From Streptomyces chilikensis (GTDB lineage: Bacteria > Actinomycetota > Actinomycetes > Streptomycetales > Streptomycetaceae), in the NCBI RefSeq assembly GCF_001642695.1, contig NZ_LWCC02000155.1:1-64000 (forward strand): DNA of 64,000 bases, in the 5' to 3' direction. Position numbers and translations under genes: made by a program. This document shows positions 11,403 to 20,246 of this stretch, in pieces (the first letter of the stretch is position 1; each line of letters begins with the position of its first letter). The notes under the pieces were generated by a model. That model was given only the letters and a program-made list of their open reading frames with translations, did not search any database and had not been told where the DNA came from.

Positions 11403-12454
11403 GCCGTCCTCTCCGTACCGGTCGTGGTGGTCGTGCCGGCGGGGCCGGCGGTGGTGCCGGGGGTGGCCGTCCGCGGCGTGGGGCCGTCGGCGCCGTGCCC
11501 GGTGAGGGCCAGGAAGACCTCGTCCAGGCTGGGCTGGCCGAGCGCGAAGTTGTCCACGGTGATGCCGAGCCGGGCCAGTTCGGCCAGGGCTCCGGCGGCG
11601 CGTTCGGCGGCGGTGGCGGTGCTGGAGGCGCCGATCCGGGCGGTGAGCGCGACGGGGTCGTGCTCGTGCTGGACCTGCGCGTCCAGCGCCCGGCGCAGGA
11701 TCTCGGCGGCGCGGGGCCGCTGCGCGGGGTCGCGCAGGCGCAGCAGGACCGAGCCCGCGCCCACGGATGCCTTGAGCTCGCCCTTGGTGCCCTCGGCGAT
11801 CACCTTGCCCCGGTCGATCACCGCGATCCGGGAGGCGAGCTGGTCGGCCTCGTCCAGGTACTGGGTGGTGAGCAGCACGGTGGTGCCCTGGGCGACCACG
11901 GCCCGCACGATGTCCCAGACCTGGTTGCGGCTGCGCGGGTCCAGGCCGGTGGTGGGCTCGTCGAGGAAGAGCAGGTCGGGGGTGTTGAGGATGGACGCGG
12001 CGATGTCGATCCGGCGGCGCATGCCGCCGGAGTACTGCTTGACCTGCTTCCCGGCGGCCTCGGCGAGCCCGAAGGCGTCCAGGAGCCGGGCGGCGCGTTC
12101 GCGGGCGGCCCGGCGGCCGTGTCCGAGGAGGCGGCCGAGCAGCAGCAGGTTCTCGGTGCCGGTGAGGTCCTCGTCCACCGAGGCGTACTGGCCGGTGAGG
12201 CTGACGCGGCTGCGGACCCGGTCGGCGTCCCGGACGACGTCGTGGCCGAAGACGCGGGCCTCGCCGCCGTCGGGGCGCAGCAGGGTGGCGAGCATCTTGA
12301 CCACGGTGGTCTTGCCGGCACCGTTCGGGCCGAGGACCCCGTAGACCGTGCCGGTGGGGACGACGAGGTCGACGCCGTCGACGGCTCGCGTCCCGCCGAA
12401 GGTCTTCACCAGGCCCGCCGTCTCCACGGCCGGGGCGGGCGTCGGCTGGTTCAT
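11399..12454 (-). CDS. DrrA-like ABC exporter ATPase, 351 aa
   Basis: This is the nucleotide-binding subunit of the exporter. Walker A is GPNGAGKTT near residue 40. Next come the Q-loop in [15 protein letters not shown], signature [12 protein letters not shown], Walker [14 protein letters not shown] and an H-loop-like switch in [11 protein letters not shown], where Gln replaces the usual His in the DrrA manner. The C-terminal 110 residues form the DrrA-type regulatory extension with [14 protein letters not shown], followed by a Thr/Pro-rich tail. ATG 12454 follows GGAGAGGAAG. It is the first gene of a two-gene operon and lies 604 bases from a divergent TetR gene that is its likely regulator. 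Confidence 0.93.
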   Translation of the reverse strand: MNQPTPAPAVETAGLVKTFGGTRAVDGVDLVVPTGTVYGVLGPNGAGKTTVVKMLATLLRPDGGEARVFGHDVVRDADRVRSRVSLTGQYASVDEDLTGTENLLLLGRLLGHGRRAARERAARLLDAFGLAEAAGKQVKQYSGGMRRRIDIAASILNTPDLLFLDEPTTGLDPRSRNQVWDIVRAVVAQGTTVLLTTQYLDEADQLASRIAVIDRGKVIAEGTKGELKASVGAGSVLLRLRDPAQRPRAAEILRRALDAQVQHEHDPVALTARIGASSTATAAERAAGALAELARLGITVDNFALGQPSLDEVFLALTGHGADGPTPRTATPGTTAGPAGTTTTTGTERTA

Positions 12455-13058
12455 GGGGAACTTCCTCTCCGGTGCTGCGGGGAACTGCCGGGGTGCGGGG
12501 GCGTCAGGGCCGCGGGGGGCCGCGGGGACGCGCATCAGTGCAGACCCCGGCGGCCCCGCGGACTCATCGGTCGGCGCGGTTGCCGCCCCTTCCTCCGATG
12601 CCGAGGGAGGCCGGCGGGACCGGCGGGTCGGCCGGCGCGCCGGCGGCGGGAGGACGCACGGTGACGTGCGTCCCTCCCGCGATCGCCGGTGCCGCGAGCC
12701 GCTGCCGATGGCGGCGGCGGTGGCGGTGGCGCTGGCGGGTGTGGTCCCGGTGGCCTTCGTGGAGGGGACGGCCCGTCGCCCGCCGGACGGTTCTCCGCCG
12801 CCGGTCTCCACGCCGCAGGAGGCGGCCCTCCTGGTGGAGAGCCGGGCCCCGGCACCGCGGTTCTGGGCCCCGCACCCGTCCCACGGCCCCGTCCCCCGGA
12901 TCCGGCTGACGCGGCCGCCGGAGACGCCGGACGAAGCGGCGGTCACGACGATGCCGGCCCTCTCCCTCCGCGGGCGGACACACCCCCTACCTAATCCCTT
13001 TAGGTTCCTGCATAATGGGTGTCGTATCCCGTGACCGCCCGCAGAGGAGGAGACCCGG
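12455..13058. other. 604-base divergent spacer
   Basis: This is long for a divergent regulatory spacer. It contains a hairpin (12648-12660 with 12665-12678, GTGA loop, one bulged C) and the TetR-type repeat near 12990. Open frames exist on both strands, but none has a ribosome site or family resemblance, so I call no gene. Confidence 0.55.
12989..13005. promoter_or_regulatory. TetR-type operator candidate
   Basis: The perfect inverted repeat ACCTAA-N5-TTAGGT lies 54 bases before the TetR start. A -10-like CATAAT follows at 13011-13016. Autoregulation and control of the divergent exporter are the natural reading. Confidence 0.55.
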
Positions 13059-13640
13059 ATGGTCCGAGCCGGAGTGACCCCGGAGCGCCTCGCGCGGGCC
13101 GGGGCGGAGCTCGCGGACGAGGTGGGGTTCGACCAGGTCACCGTCTCCGAGCTGGCCCGCCGCTTCGGCGTGAAGGTCGCCAGCCTCTACTCGCACGTCA
13201 AGAGCTCCCACGACCTCAGGACCCGCATCGCCCTCCTCGCCCTCGAGGAACTGGCCGACCGCGCGGCCGACGCACTCGCCGGCCGCGCGGGCAAGGACGC
13301 GCTGGCGGCCTTCGCGGACGCCTACCGCGGCTACGCCCGCGCGCACCCCGGCCGGTACGCGGCCGCCCGCTACCGGCTGGACCCGGACACCGCGGCGGCG
13401 AGCGCCGGCGTGCGGCACGCGCAGATGATGCGGGCCATCCTCCGCGGCTACGACCTGCCCGAACCGGACCAGACGCACGCCGTGCGGATGCTGGGCGGCG
13501 TCTTCCACGGCTACGTCGAGCTGGAGCTGAGCGGCGGGTTCGCGCACACCGCCGTGGACCCGGAGGAGTCGTGGGCATGGGTCGTCGACTCCCTCGACGC
13601 CCTGCTGCGCGGCCGTCCGGCCGGTGCTTCCGGCACCTGA
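13059..13640 (+). CDS. TetR/AcrR-family regulator, 193 aa
   Basis: This is a one-domain DNA-binding repressor. The N-terminal helix-turn-helix spans about 8-55, with [21 protein letters not shown] as the recognition region. The C-terminal ligand domain resembles the WHG/TetR_C_33 group with the segment [18 protein letters not shown]. The ATG follows GGAGGAGACCCGG. It is divergent from the DrrAB-type exporter and 36 bases upstream of the GDSL gene in the same direction. An inverted repeat in its own promoter suggests autoregulation. Confidence 0.9.
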   Translation: MVRAGVTPERLARAGAELADEVGFDQVTVSELARRFGVKVASLYSHVKSSHDLRTRIALLALEELADRAADALAGRAGKDALAAFADAYRGYARAHPGRYAAARYRLDPDTAAASAGVRHAQMMRAILRGYDLPEPDQTHAVRMLGGVFHGYVELELSGGFAHTAVDPEESWAWVVDSLDALLRGRPAGASGT

Positions 13641-13676
13641 CCCCCTCCCCCGCACCCGGAGAGCAGGCCCCGCCCG

Positions 13677-14852
13677 ATGAGCGACACCCCCGACGACGAG
13701 CTGATCACCACCCCGGTCACCGCCGGCCTCCTGCGCGGCGCCCTCGACGTGGAGCACACCGCGCACGGCCTGCTGCCGCACCGGCTGCCGGCCCGGGCCC
13801 GGCGGCAGATACCCGACGACCACCTGGCCCAGGCCGAGGCCCAGCCCTCCGGCGTGCGGCTCGCGTTCCGCACCCGGGCCACCCGCGTGGAGCTCGACGC
13901 CCTGCCCACCAGGCGGGCCTACCGCGGCGCTCCGACCCCGGCGGACGGCGTCTACGACCTCCTCGTCGACGGCGCCCTCGCCGGCCGGACCGGTGTCCCC
14001 GGCGGCCGGGTCCGCACCCTCGACCTGACGGACGGGTCCGTCGAGGTGCGGGAGGGAGCTCCCGGCACCGCCCGCTTCGACGGCCTGCCCGCACGGGACA
14101 AGGACGTCGAGATCTGGCTCCCGCACCACGAGGTCACCGAGCTGATCGCGCTGCGCACCGACGCCCCGGTGGAACCGGCCCCCGACCGCGGGCGCCGGGT
14201 GTGGCTGCACCACGGCAGCTCCATCAGCCACGGCTCCAACGCCGTGCACCCCACGGAGATCTGGCCCGCGCTGGCCGCGGCGGCGGGCGGCGTGGAGCTG
14301 GTGAACCTCGGGTTCGGCGGCAGCGCCATGCTCGACCCGTTCACCGCTCGTACGATGCGGGACACCCCGGCGGACCTGATCAGCGTCAAGCTCGGCATCA
14401 ACGTCGTCAACGCGGACGCGATGCGGCTGCGGGCCTTCGTCCCGGCGGTGCACGGCTTCCTTGACACCCTCCGCGAGGGACACCCCGACACGCCGCTGCT
14501 GGTCGTCTCGCCGATCCTGTGCCCGGTCCACGAGCACACGCCCGGACCGCTGATGCCCGACTTCGGCGACGACGGAAGCGTGCGCTTCAGGGCCACCGGC
14601 GACCCGGCCGAGGTCCCGGCCGGACGCCTGACGCTGACCGTCGTCCGGGACGTGCTCGCCCGCGTCGTGCGGGAACGGGCCGCCGACGACCCCCACCTGC
14701 ACCTCCTCGACGGCCTCGACCTCTACGGCGAGGACGACCACGCCGAGCTCCCGCTCCCGGACGCCATCCACCCCTCCCCGGCCGGGCACCGCCGCATCGC
14801 CGGCAACTTCGCCCGCCTGGCGTTCGGCCCCCGCGGTCCGTTCGGCCGGTGA
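13677..14852 (+). CDS. GDSL/SGNH-family hydrolase, 391 aa
   Basis: The N-terminal half (about 1-170) is a beta-rich jelly-roll-like domain. The C-terminal half is an SGNH hydrolase: block I HHGSSISHGSNA supplies the nucleophile Ser near residue 181, GFGGSA gives the block II Gly, KLGINVVN the block III Asn, and DAIHPSPAGH the Asp-His pair. The domain order resembles carbohydrate esterase or CE2-like two-domain esterases. There is no signal peptide, so the protein should be cytosolic. The start lies 36 bases after the TetR stop, suggesting co-transcription. The substrate is unknown. Confidence 0.85.
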   Translation: MSDTPDDELITTPVTAGLLRGALDVEHTAHGLLPHRLPARARRQIPDDHLAQAEAQPSGVRLAFRTRATRVELDALPTRRAYRGAPTPADGVYDLLVDGALAGRTGVPGGRVRTLDLTDGSVEVREGAPGTARFDGLPARDKDVEIWLPHHEVTELIALRTDAPVEPAPDRGRRVWLHHGSSISHGSNAVHPTEIWPALAAAAGGVELVNLGFGGSAMLDPFTARTMRDTPADLISVKLGINVVNADAMRLRAFVPAVHGFLDTLREGHPDTPLLVVSPILCPVHEHTPGPLMPDFGDDGSVRFRATGDPAEVPAGRLTLTVVRDVLARVVRERAADDPHLHLLDGLDLYGEDDHAELPLPDAIHPSPAGHRRIAGNFARLAFGPRGPFGR

Positions 14853-15041
14853 CGGGCGGGCACGGCGGACCGAGCCGGTGCGCCCGTACGGCGGAGGGGG
14901 CGGGCGGGGCGCGACGGGGACGGGCGGCAGTCCCGGCCGGCGAGGTCTGCGGCGGCCCGTGCGGGAAGTCCGCGCTCCGGCGCGTCGGCGAACGGTGAGC
15001 GGGAGCGGTGGCGGTGGCCGGGGCCGCCACCGCTCCCCCGG
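14853..15041. other. Convergent spacer
   Basis: This separates the GDSL gene from the importer operon. It contains the terminator at 15001-15037 and no gene. Confidence 0.6.
15001..15037. terminator. Bidirectional terminator of the importer operon
   Basis: A perfect 14-bp stem (15001-15014 with 15024-15037) and a 9-base loop end 4 bases before the binding-protein stop on the minus strand. Confidence 0.78.
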
Positions 15042-16385
15042 TCAGGACGCCGGCTCGACGTCCGGGATGCCGTTCGCCGGCGGCGCGTCCTTCGCCGCGG
15101 AGTCGTCCTCCTCGATCGGCGCGTCGCCGATGTCGGTGACCAGGACGGGCGTCAGCGGCTCGCCCCTGCCGTCCTCGAGCCGGACGACCTCCATGCCGGA
15201 GATGCCGAGGTGGCTGTCCTCGGAGTAGCGGAACGGCGCGAGCCCGGGCCCCTCCAGGGTGGAGCCGACCTTCTCCAGCGCCTTGACCACGCCCTCGCGG
15301 GTGGGGTCGTCCCCGGCCGCCTGGAGCGCCTGGACGAAGGTGTAGGCCTGGGACATTCCGTAGATGCGGTAGTTGGTGAGCTCGCCCTCCGCGCCGTGGG
15401 CGTCCCACACCTTCTGCCACAACTTCAGCCACTCGCTGTCGGTGGCGTCGGTGCCGGGGATGTACTCGGTGGTGAGCACGCCGTCCAGCAGACCGGCGCT
15501 GCCCTTCACCTTGCCCTCGGAGAACCGGGCGAGCAGCGCGCCGACGAGGGCGGGGTCGGAGCCGACGTTGCTGTGGAACCACTTCGGCCTGAAGTTGATC
15601 TTCATGGCGGTGAGCTGGCTGAGCGCCGTGTACGAGGGCACGTTGAAGCCCAGGACCAGGTCGACATCGGCGGCCTGGAGCTTGGCCAGCTGCGGGGCGA
15701 CGTCGGTGTTGCCCGGCGTGTACCTGACGGTCTCGACGATCTGGTCGTCGATGTACTTGCGGGCTCCGGCCTCGCCGTCACGGCCGAAGTCGTCGTCCTG
15801 GAGGAACAGGCCGACCTTGGCGTCGGGCATGTTCTCCTTGACCCACTGGCCGATGATCTTGCCCTCGATCATGTAGTCCGGCTGCCAGCCGAAGGTCCAC
15901 GGCCGCTTCGCGGGGTCGTCGCCCCACATCAGGGAGCCGCTGGAGACCATCAGGTCGGGGACCTTCTCGGCGTTCAGGAAGTCGACGACGGCGGTGTGGG
16001 TGGGCGTGCCGAGCCCGGCCACCATGCCGAAGATCTCCTCCTTCAGGACGAGTTCGTTGGTGACGGTGCTGGTGTTGGTCGGGTTGTAGGCGTCGTCCTT
16101 GACGACGTACTCGATCTTGCGGCCGTTCACCCCGCCGTTGGCGTTGACGTAGTCGTAGTAGGCCTTGTGGCCGCTGGGGATCTCGCTGTAGCCGGGGGCG
16201 GCGACACCGGTCAGCGGGAAGTGGCCGCCGATTTTGATGGTGTCCTCGGTGATGCCGGCGTCGGGCGCCGCCTTCCCCTCCCCGTCGTCGGGACGTCCGC
16301 CGGCGCCGCAGGCGGCGAGCAGGGCGGCCGCGGTGAGCAGGCCGGCGAGTCGCGTCGTGCGACGGAACCTTCGTGTTCGCTGCAC
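15042..16385 (-). CDS. Branched-chain amino acid-type ABC substrate-binding lipoprotein, 447 aa
   Basis: This is the extracytoplasmic receptor of the importer. The N-terminus has Arg-rich residues, a hydrophobic core and the lipobox LAAC near residue 24, so it should be a lipid-anchored protein. The periplasmic-binding fold type I domain starts with ITEDTIKIGGHFPLTG and continues with YVNANGGVNGRKIEYVVKDDAYNP. Homologues bind leucine-type amino acids, amides or aromatic acids, and the ligand is not predictable. The C-terminal 30 residues are an acidic Pro/Ala tail. The GTG at 16385 follows AAGGAGG. It is the last gene of a five-gene operon, 62 bases after the permease. Confidence 0.9.
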   Translation of the reverse strand: MQRTRRFRRTTRLAGLLTAAALLAACGAGGRPDDGEGKAAPDAGITEDTIKIGGHFPLTGVAAPGYSEIPSGHKAYYDYVNANGGVNGRKIEYVVKDDAYNPTNTSTVTNELVLKEEIFGMVAGLGTPTHTAVVDFLNAEKVPDLMVSSGSLMWGDDPAKRPWTFGWQPDYMIEGKIIGQWVKENMPDAKVGLFLQDDDFGRDGEAGARKYIDDQIVETVRYTPGNTDVAPQLAKLQAADVDLVLGFNVPSYTALSQLTAMKINFRPKWFHSNVGSDPALVGALLARFSEGKVKGSAGLLDGVLTTEYIPGTDATDSEWLKLWQKVWDAHGAEGELTNYRIYGMSQAYTFVQALQAAGDDPTREGVVKALEKVGSTLEGPGLAPFRYSEDSHLGISGMEVVRLEDGRGEPLTPVLVTDIGDAPIEEDDSAAKDAPPANGIPDVEPAS

Positions 16386-16447
16386 GGTGGTGCCTCCTTC
16401 GGTGTGCCGCGGCCCGGGGCGCCGCCGCGTGGGTTCGGTGGCGGCCC

Positions 16448-17542
16448 TCACGCGACGCCCCTGCGCCGCCGCCAGAGGTTGCGGAGGGTTCCGGTGATGC
16501 CGGCGGGCGCGACGAGGATCACCAGGATCATCGTCAACCCGTAGACGGCCGGCGCGAGTTCGGCCGCACGGACGTCGGTGAGCCCGGCGTCCGTGCCGAG
16601 GCCGGTGACCAGGTGCGGGAGGAAGGTCAGCAGCGCGGAGCCGATCAGGGCTCCCGTCAGGCTGCCCAGGCCGCCCAGCACCACGGCGCTGAGCAGGGTC
16701 AGGGAGAGGGTGAGCGAGAACCCGCTGGGCGCGGTGATCCGTACCGCCATCGCCATCACGGCGCCGGCCAGGCCCGCGCAGGCGGTGCTGACCACGAACG
16801 CCAGCACCCGGGCCCGGCCCAGGTGGATGCCGGCGATCTCGGCGGCCACCTCGTCGTCGCGGACGGCCCGCCAGGTCCGGCCGACCCTGCCGCGCATCAG
16901 GTTGGCGAGCAGCACGTAGGTGACGACCAGGGCCGCCCAGCCGATGTAGGCGACGTACTTGGTCGGGTCGAGTTCGCTGCCGGTGACGAAGTAGGCGGCG
17001 TCCAGCACCCACACGGGCGTCTCGGGCATCCGGACGCCCAGCCCCTGTTCCCCGCCGAGGCGTTCGAAGTGGAGCACGACACCGGGCACCGCGACGGCCA
17101 GCGCCAGGGTGGCGCCGGCGATGTACGGACCGTGCAGCCGGGCCGCGGCGACGCCCACGACGGCGCCGACCAGCAGTGTCACCAGGGTGGCCGCCGCGAG
17201 GACGACGGGCAGCGGGAGCGCGGGCGGTTCCCCGTCGAGGAACAGCGCGGTGGTGTAGGCGCCGACGGCCATGAACGCGCCGTGCCCGAGGGAGAGCTGG
17301 CCGTTGAGTCCGGTGAGGACGGTGAGGCCGCCGGCCGCGATGCCGAGGTAGGCCATCGACGCGAGCTGGGAGTTGGCGAAGGAGCCGGTCGTCTCCATCA
17401 CGACCGTGACCGCGAGCAGGCCGAGGACGGCGAGGGACAGGTGCCGCGGCAGCACCGAGCTCCTCCAGCGCCGCCGCGGCCCTCCCCGTCCGTCTGCGGC
17501 GGCGGCGGGGTCCTTCTCCCCGGCTTCCGTGGTGGTGGGCAT
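16448..17542 (-). CDS. LivM-like ABC permease, 364 aa
   Basis: This is an inner-membrane subunit of the HAAT-type importer. About 35 charged N-terminal residues precede eight to ten predicted helices. The LivM signatures GLNGQLSLGHGAFMAVGAYTT and the cytoplasmic EAA-like loop RGRVGRTWRAVRDDEVAAE with IAGIH are clear. It starts 5 bases after the LivH-like stop. Short hydrophilic termini face the cytoplasm. Confidence 0.92.
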   Translation of the reverse strand: MPTTTEAGEKDPAAAADGRGGPRRRWRSSVLPRHLSLAVLGLLAVTVVMETTGSFANSQLASMAYLGIAAGGLTVLTGLNGQLSLGHGAFMAVGAYTTALFLDGEPPALPLPVVLAAATLVTLLVGAVVGVAAARLHGPYIAGATLALAVAVPGVVLHFERLGGEQGLGVRMPETPVWVLDAAYFVTGSELDPTKYVAYIGWAALVVTYVLLANLMRGRVGRTWRAVRDDEVAAEIAGIHLGRARVLAFVVSTACAGLAGAVMAMAVRITAPSGFSLTLSLTLLSAVVLGGLGSLTGALIGSALLTFLPHLVTGLGTDAGLTDVRAAELAPAVYGLTMILVILVAPAGITGTLRNLWRRRRGVA

Positions 17543-17547
17543 GGTCG

Positions 17548-18426
17548 TCAGACCCTCCGTTCCGCGTGGTGCGAGAAGAGGCCGCCGGGCCGCAGCAGCA
17601 GCACGGCCATCAGGATCACGAGTGCGGCGAGCGGTACGAGTTCGGAGCCGAGGTAGCCGCTGACGGCGCTCAGCGACAGGCCGAGCAGCATCCCGCCGAT
17701 CACCGATCCGACGGGGCTGTCGAGGCCGCCGAGGACGGCGGCGACGAAGCCGTACACCACCACCGAGTCCATGTAGGCGGGGTGCACCAGGCTGCCGCCG
17801 GCGATCAGCAGTCCGGAGAGCGAGCCGACCAGCGCGGCCAGCGCCCAGCCGAGGGTGAGCATCCGGCCGACCTTGACGCCCAGGACCCTGGCGACCTCCT
17901 GGTTGAAGGCGGCGGCCCGCATCATGAGCCCGACCTCGGTGTACCGGAACAGCAGCACCAGCAGCCCCATCACCACCATCACGGCGAGGACGGTGAAGAC
18001 GCCGAAGCCGGTGAGCGCGACGGGGGTGTCCCCGACGGTGAGGCCGCGCACCCCGAAGGGCGCGGGGAACGAGCGGTAGCGGGAGCCGAAGACGATGCCG
18101 GCGACGGCGTGGATGAGGATGAACAGGCCGAGGGTGAGGATGACCGCGTTGATCTCGGCCTTGCCCTCGACGGGCCGCACCACCACGCGTTCCACCACCG
18201 CGCCGAGCAGCAGGCCGCTGACCAGCGCCGCGGCGAACCCGGTCCAGTAGGAGTGGCCCGCGTCGATGATCACCAGGGCGATGTAGGTGGTGATCATCGC
18301 CATCGGCGCCTGGGCGAAGTTGACGATCCGGGTGGACCGCCAGATGAGGCAGAGCGCCAGCGCGAACGCCGCGTAGACCGCTCCGAGGGTCAGCCCGCCG
18401 AGCGCGGTGGTGAGGAGCTGCTGCAC
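17548..18426 (-). CDS. LivH-like ABC permease, 292 aa
   Basis: This is the second membrane subunit of the importer. The hallmark start TALGGLTLGAVYAAFALALCL is followed by RIVNFAQAPMAM, and the cytoplasmic coupling loop contains VGLMMRAAAFNQEVARVLGV. The GTG start follows GGGAGACCTC. It lies 28 bases after the LivF-like gene and 5 bases before the LivM-like gene. Confidence 0.92.
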   Translation of the reverse strand: MQQLLTTALGGLTLGAVYAAFALALCLIWRSTRIVNFAQAPMAMITTYIALVIIDAGHSYWTGFAAALVSGLLLGAVVERVVVRPVEGKAEINAVILTLGLFILIHAVAGIVFGSRYRSFPAPFGVRGLTVGDTPVALTGFGVFTVLAVMVVMGLLVLLFRYTEVGLMMRAAAFNQEVARVLGVKVGRMLTLGWALAALVGSLSGLLIAGGSLVHPAYMDSVVVYGFVAAVLGGLDSPVGSVIGGMLLGLSLSAVSGYLGSELVPLAALVILMAVLLLRPGGLFSHHAERRV

Positions 18427-18454
18427 GAGGTCTCCCGTGGGTCAGGAACCGGGG

Positions 18455-19159
18455 TCAGAAGCCGAGGTAGGCGTGGCGGACCTTCTCGTCGGCGGCCAGC
18501 GCCGCGGCCTCGTCCTGGACGACGACCTTGCCGAGGTTGAGCACCACGCCGACGTCGGCGATGGACAGGGCGCTGCGGGCGTTCTGCTCGACCAGCACCA
18601 CGGTCAGTCCCTCGCTCGCCACCAGGGACCGCAGCAGGTCGAAGATCTGGGTGACGATCCGCGGGGCGAGGCCGAGCGAGGGCTCGTCCAGCAGCAGGAC
18701 CTTGGGGGCGGCCATCAGGGCGCGGCCGATGACCAGCATCTGCCGCTCGCCGCCGGACAGGACGTGGGCGGTGGCGTCGTAGCGTTCGCCGAGCACCGGG
18801 AAGAGGCCGCAGATCCGCTCGACGTCGGCCCGGCGGGCCCGGGCGGGGCGGTGTAGTCCGCCCAGCCGGAGGTTCTCCTCCACCGTCAGCTCGGTGATCA
18901 CGCCCCGGCCCTCGGGGACGTGGGCCAGGCCGAGCCGGGCCATGTCCTCGGCGGGGGCGCGGGTGACGTCCCGGCCGTCGAGCCGCACCTGTCCGCGTTC
19001 GGCGCGCACCAGGCCGGAGGCGGTGCGCAGCAGGGTGGTCTTGCCGGCCCCGTTGGCGCCGAGGACGGCGGTGACCTCGCCCTCGCGGGCGGTGAAGGAC
19101 ACTCCGTCCAGGGCGCGGACCGGGCCGTAGCTCGTGGTCAGGTCCCGTACGTCGAACAT
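18455..19159 (-). CDS. LivF-like ABC ATPase, 234 aa
   Basis: This is an ATP-hydrolysing subunit of the importer. Walker A is GANGAGKTT near residue 36, the signature is LSGGERQML, and Walker B is LLLDEPSLGLAP. The C-terminus YLGF is typical of LivF. ATG 19159 was chosen because GGGGGAG precedes it; it follows the LivG-like stop after one base. Longer in-frame starts would overlap that gene. Confidence 0.93.
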   Translation of the reverse strand: MFDVRDLTTSYGPVRALDGVSFTAREGEVTAVLGANGAGKTTLLRTASGLVRAERGQVRLDGRDVTRAPAEDMARLGLAHVPEGRGVITELTVEENLRLGGLHRPARARRADVERICGLFPVLGERYDATAHVLSGGERQMLVIGRALMAAPKVLLLDEPSLGLAPRIVTQIFDLLRSLVASEGLTVVLVEQNARSALSIADVGVVLNLGKVVVQDEAAALAADEKVRHAYLGF

Positions 19160-19160
19160 G

Positions 19161-20048
19161 TCACTCCCCCGTCCCCCGCTGCTCCCGCCCTGCCCGTTCG
19201 CCGGCCCCTTCGCCGGCCTTTCCGCCGGCTTTTCCGCCGACCTCTTCGCCGAGGTAGGCGGCGACGACGGCGGGATCGCGGCGCACCTCGTCCGGTCCGC
19301 CGCGGGCGATGACACGGCCGAAGTCGAGGACGGTGATGTCGTCGCACACGCTCATCACCAGGTCCATGTGGTGCTCGACCAGCATCACGGCCATCCGGTC
19401 GGTGAGACCGCGGATGAGTTCGCCGAGTTCGGCCATCTCGTCACCGGCGAGGCCGCCGGCCGGTTCGTCCAGCAGCAGCAGTTCGGGTTCGCCGACCAGC
19501 GCGCGGGCCAGGGCGACCCGTTTGCGGACCGGGTACGGCAGGCTGCCCGGGAGGCGGTCCGCGTACCGCTCCACGCCGAGGCCCGCCAGCGTCCGACGGG
19601 CCCGTGCGGCGAGGGCGGCGTCGTCCCGGGCGCCGCGGCCCAGGCCGAACAGGGCGGAGGCGAAGCCGGTCCTGGCGTGCCGGCCGGCGCCGACCATCAC
19701 GTTCTCCAGGACCGTCATCCGGTCGAAGAGGCCGAGGCCCTGCAGGGTCCGGCCGATGCCCAGGGAGGCCAGCCGGTGCGGGCGCAGCCCGGTCAGCTCC
19801 TCGCCCTTCCAGAGCAGCCGTCCGCTGTCGGGGCGCACGAAGCCGCAGGCCACGTTGAACAGGGTGGTCTTGCCGGCTCCGTTGGGCCCGATGACGCCGA
19901 GCACCTGGCGGGGCGCCACGTCGAGCGAGACCTCGGACAGCGCCCGGACACCGCCGAAGCGGACCGACACACCGGTGATCGAGAAGAGCGCCGGCGGTCC
20001 GCCGTCGTGGTCGGTGCGCTCCGTGGTTGCGGTCGTGGGTGGGCTCAA
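19161..20048 (-). CDS. LivG-like ABC ATPase, 295 aa, TTG start
   Basis: This is the second ATPase of the importer and first gene of the operon. Walker A is GPNGAGKTT, the Q-loop lies in GIGRTLQGLGLFDRMTVLEN, and Walker B is LLLLDEPAGGLAGDE. The signature is degenerate (SLPYPVRKRVALARAL), lacking the usual SGGQ, which is odd for LivG. The C-terminus has a low-complexity Gly/Ala/Lys repeat (GGKAGGKAGEGAGERAG) that relatives lack, encoded by a near-repetitive GCCGGC-rich tract at 19200-19250. The TTG at 20048 follows AGGGAG at 7 bases. No ATG fits. Confidence 0.88.
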   Translation of the reverse strand: MSPPTTATTERTDHDGGPPALFSITGVSVRFGGVRALSEVSLDVAPRQVLGVIGPNGAGKTTLFNVACGFVRPDSGRLLWKGEELTGLRPHRLASLGIGRTLQGLGLFDRMTVLENVMVGAGRHARTGFASALFGLGRGARDDAALAARARRTLAGLGVERYADRLPGSLPYPVRKRVALARALVGEPELLLLDEPAGGLAGDEMAELGELIRGLTDRMAVMLVEHHMDLVMSVCDDITVLDFGRVIARGGPDEVRRDPAVVAAYLGEEVGGKAGGKAGEGAGERAGREQRGTGE

Positions 20049-20134
20049 CGCGCGCTCCCTGTCTGCCCTTGCCGGGCTCGCCGCCCGGGGCGGCCGCCTG
20101 GCTGTTCGGCTCCGGCGATCCCCTACCGTGGGCG

Positions 20135-20168
20135 CTGTGCACAGAATCCGACATGGGCGGTGTGCACA
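20135..20168. promoter_or_regulatory. Paired TGTGCACA operator candidates
   Basis: Two palindromes, CTGTGCACAG (20135-20144) and TGTGCACA (20161-20168), lie in the 198-base spacer between the importer operon and the divergent PucR-type regulator. The distance between their centres is 25 bases. They could bind a dimeric regulator controlling both directions. Confidence 0.45.
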
Positions 20169-20246
20169 AAGTCCCTGGTGCGCAGTGCCCTGGCAACCGG
20201 CACCGGGGCTGGCGCGCCTGTGCGCTCCGTGCCATCCTCCGGGGCC

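Noticed and set aside
12348-13034. Long plus-strand frame crossing the ABC/TetR spacer
   Set aside because: Its left end is antisense to the ABC ATPase, and the remainder is low-complexity Pro/Arg/Ala with no ribosome site.
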